NCBI RefSeq assembly: GCF_018599195.1
Contig: NZ_JAHFVK010000001.1
Span: forward strand, 1,364,001-1,428,000
Source of the DNA: Croceibacterium selenioxidans
GTDB lineage: Bacteria > Pseudomonadota > Alphaproteobacteria > Sphingomonadales > Sphingomonadaceae
Reading direction: 5' to 3'
DNA: 64,000 nt
Under the pieces are notes generated by a model. It was not told the origin of the DNA, made no database searches, and worked only from the letters and a program-made list of their open reading frames with translations. Below are positions 62,508 to 64,000 of this stretch, piece by piece (position 1 is the stretch's first letter; every line of letters begins with the position of its first letter). The position numbers were made by a program, and so were the translations under genes.

Positions 62508-62942
62508 ATGGCCAGCACCGAGAGCAAGGCGGCCAAGTACGGCGTTCTGGGGAAATATGCCTACGCGTGGCTAACACTGGCCTTCTTCGCCGGGTCGTTT
62601 GCCCTACATTGGTGGTTCGGGTGGCTGGCATTTGTCGACGAAGCCCGCCAGCACAGCCAGGACCCCGTGATCTCCGAATATCTCACGGTCATGGGCCGCG
62701 ACACTTTCGAGAACTGGCAATCGGAGTTTCTGCAGCTGCTCTGGCAGGTCGTGGGGCTCGCCTACTTTCTCTACATCGGCTCACCATCATCGAAGGAGAA
62801 CGACGATCGCCTCGAAGCCAAGATCGATGCCCTCATGAAGTTCGTCGGCGGCCAGGAAGGAGAGCGGCTGCAAGCCGAACTCGATGAAGCCTTTCTCCGT
62901 CACGGCGGGCACGCCAAGCCCCACGGGCATCGCGACCCTTGA
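62508..62942 (+). CDS. DUF6766-like membrane protein
   Basis: A 144-residue protein with two to three hydrophobic segments (AWLTLAFFAGSFALHWWFGWLAF and LLQLLWQVVGLAYFLYIGS-like) and a charged C-terminal helical tail with His-rich end (HGGHAKPHGHRD). I associate the aromatic-rich first helix pair with DUF6766, whose function is unknown. No clear SD. Independent of its neighbours as far as I can see. Confidence 0.75.
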   Translation: MASTESKAAKYGVLGKYAYAWLTLAFFAGSFALHWWFGWLAFVDEARQHSQDPVISEYLTVMGRDTFENWQSEFLQLLWQVVGLAYFLYIGSPSSKENDDRLEAKIDALMKFVGGQEGERLQAELDEAFLRHGGHAKPHGHRDP

Positions 62943-63044
62943 TCAGGATTGCTGAAAGAGGCCGCGGGTGGCTGAGCCGCGCATGGCTGAAAGGAACCGC
63001 CGCATAAGTGCCTGGGGTTCGATCACGGAAGACGCTGAATAAGG

Positions 63045-63121
63045 TGGTAGCGGAGGAGGGACTCGAACCCCCGACACGCGGATTATGATTCCGCTGCTCT
63101 AACCGGCTGAGCTACTCCGCC
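63045..63121 (-). tRNA. tRNA-Met (CAT)
   Basis: A 77-base cloverleaf including encoded CCA. Acceptor GGCGGAG/CTCCGCT (first pair G-U), D-stem GCTC/GAGC, anticodon stem GCGGA/TCCGC with loop ATCATAA (anticodon CAT), T-stem GGGGG/CCCTC with TTCGAGT. The paired first base, the D-arm and the anticodon stem lacking GGG/CCC fit the elongator, not the initiator; tRNA-Ile2 with a modified C34 is the alternative. Confidence 0.93.
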
Positions 63122-63187
63122 CCAAGGGCCTTCGGTCGCGGTTGAACCGCGGCAAGGCGGCGCATTTAGGGCCGACCTGCGGCGCGG

Positions 63188-63754
63188 TCAACCGCGGAAT
63201 GACCAAGATTTCAGGAGTTGCCAGGGACCGCCTCGCCAGGCGTGGAGCGCGAGGCCCGCAAAGGTGAAATCTCGCGGGCTGAACTCGCTTTCCAACCTCG
63301 TCTGAAGCGTCCTCGCTTCCGCAGACGTCACCTTGTTTTGGATCGTGATGTGGAGTTTCGGGACGCCCAAATCCTGCGCACTTAGCAGCCCATGCAACCG
63401 TTCCGAGAGGTCTTCCCGCAACGACTGCATTTGCGGGGAGGTGATTTCGAGCGCCGTCCCGCCGACGAGCCTCGACACACCCGATAACCTGGCCTGCGGC
63501 GACCGGCTGTGGCGTGCCCTCTCTTTCAGGAGCTCCCGCACTTCCTCTGCACTAGAGGGCGGCAGAGAATGGAACAGCGTGACGTGGGCGGGCACCCTGT
63601 TACGATCCGGCGGGTAGTGCTGCCGGCGTAGCTTGTCCGCTAACGCCTGCAGGTCGCCTGGCAGGACCGCCGTAACGATCAGAGGCGCACCGCGGGCTGG
63701 CTCGAACGGCGGCGTCGCTACATCTCCCCGCGGGCGCGACGGATGGCGAACCAC
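63188..63754 (-). CDS. 2'-5' RNA ligase family (2H phosphoesterase) protein
   Basis: A 188-residue 2H-phosphoesterase-like protein with two H-x-T motifs: HVTLF (about 57-61) and HITIQ (about 134-138), in the expected order and spacing. Known members act on 2'-5' or cyclic phosphate RNA ends, though many bacterial copies are uncharacterised. Start overlaps the 3' end of mltG by 37 bp, so the two are likely co-transcribed. The native role is unknown. Confidence 0.85.
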   Translation of the reverse strand: MVRHPSRPRGDVATPPFEPARGAPLIVTAVLPGDLQALADKLRRQHYPPDRNRVPAHVTLFHSLPPSSAEEVRELLKERARHSRSPQARLSGVSRLVGGTALEITSPQMQSLREDLSERLHGLLSAQDLGVPKLHITIQNKVTSAEARTLQTRLESEFSPRDFTFAGLALHAWRGGPWQLLKSWSFRG

Positions 63755-64000
63755 TTGGCCACATTGGCGTTGTGTTCGGCCAAGGTGCTGGCGAAAGCGT
63801 GACCGCCGGTGCCATCCGCAACCATGAACAGCGCATCGGTATCCGCCGGATTGAGCACGGCCTCGATCGAAGCGCGTCCGGGGTTGGTGATCGGCCCCTT
63901 CGGCAAGCCGACCATCGAGTAAGTGTTATAGTCGTTCACGTCGGATATCTCGGACTGCCGGATCCGTCGCCCGAGCGGCTTGCCCTTGGTGATCGGATAG
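63718..64000 (-). CDS. mltG: Endolytic transglycosylase MltG, 3' end (partial)
   Basis: Carboxyl-terminal 93 residues of an MltG-like endolytic murein transglycosylase, open to the window edge: YPITKGKPLGRRIRQSE, then DVNDYNTYSMVGLPKGPITNPGRASIEAVLNP, the conserved YltG-like lytic core end that includes N-x-x-N-T-Y and L-P-x-G-P-I-x-N-P-G. It cleaves nascent glycan strands to end their elongation in the periplasm. N-terminal anchor and catalytic Glu lie beyond the window. Confidence 0.92.
   Translation of the reverse strand, partial: YPITKGKPLGRRIRQSEISDVNDYNTYSMVGLPKGPITNPGRASIEAVLNPADTDALFMVADGTGGHAFASTLAEHNANVAKWFAIRRARGEM

Noticed and set aside
63045-63121. Initiator tRNA-fMet
   Set aside because: The first acceptor pair is a G-U wobble rather than the C-A mismatch of initiators, and the anticodon stem lacks the three G-C pairs.

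Overview
The window looks like a chromosome segment from a high-GC alphaproteobacterium, most likely a sphingomonad (Sphingomonadales; family not fixed). This is an inference from 5-aminolevulinate synthase (C4 haem route), a LuxR-type HTH/membrane/EF-hand regulator of a kind I associate with this order, and a dense exopolysaccharide locus. I see no IS element, prophage, rRNA or CRISPR array.

Positions 1-24654 are mostly housekeeping. They hold a DEAD-box helicase, an ICMT-like methyltransferase overlapping an MFS carrier, two small lipocalin-like exported proteins with pgi, a translationally coupled lepB-rnc-era run, a DHA2 exporter, and plsY-dprA-(membrane protein)-topA with a 56-residue SANT-like gene overlapping the topA stop. 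Then come the HTH/EF-hand regulator, murI, hemA, a haem lipoprotein, an entericidin-like peptide, and a polyamine pair (ornithine-type decarboxylase and deoxyhypusine-synthase-like enzyme) flanking lemA/DUF3137. A PLP dehydratase closes the block.

Positions 25127-61257 form one large cell-surface polysaccharide locus. It opens with a LuxR response regulator behind a structured leader. Next are GtrA/GT2 and a CDP-sugar module: rfbF, rfbG, a DegT-fold enzyme with His in place of the PLP lysine, a C-methyltransferase and a reductase-like SDR. Several GT4 and one GT39-type glycosyltransferases follow, with an ATP-grasp/HAD pair. The Wzx/Wzy machinery is complete: sugar-1-phosphate transferase, Wzc-like autokinase, flippase, polymerase, Wza-like export lipoprotein and an outer-membrane barrel. 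A second modification block carries a WbpM/PglF-like dehydratase, a normal DegT aminotransferase, a sulfotransferase, a formyltransferase and a PIG-L deacetylase. Three beta-helix polysaccharide lyases are embedded; two are tandem paralogues with duplicated promoters. The simplest reading is an acidic or sulfated EPS with rare deoxy-, C-methyl- and N-formyl-type sugars, exported by Wzx/Wzy and trimmed by its own lyases.

Positions 61258-64000 hold a palindrome-rich gap, three small genes, tRNA-Met(CAT), a 2'-5' RNA ligase-like protein and the 3' end of mltG, which runs off the window.
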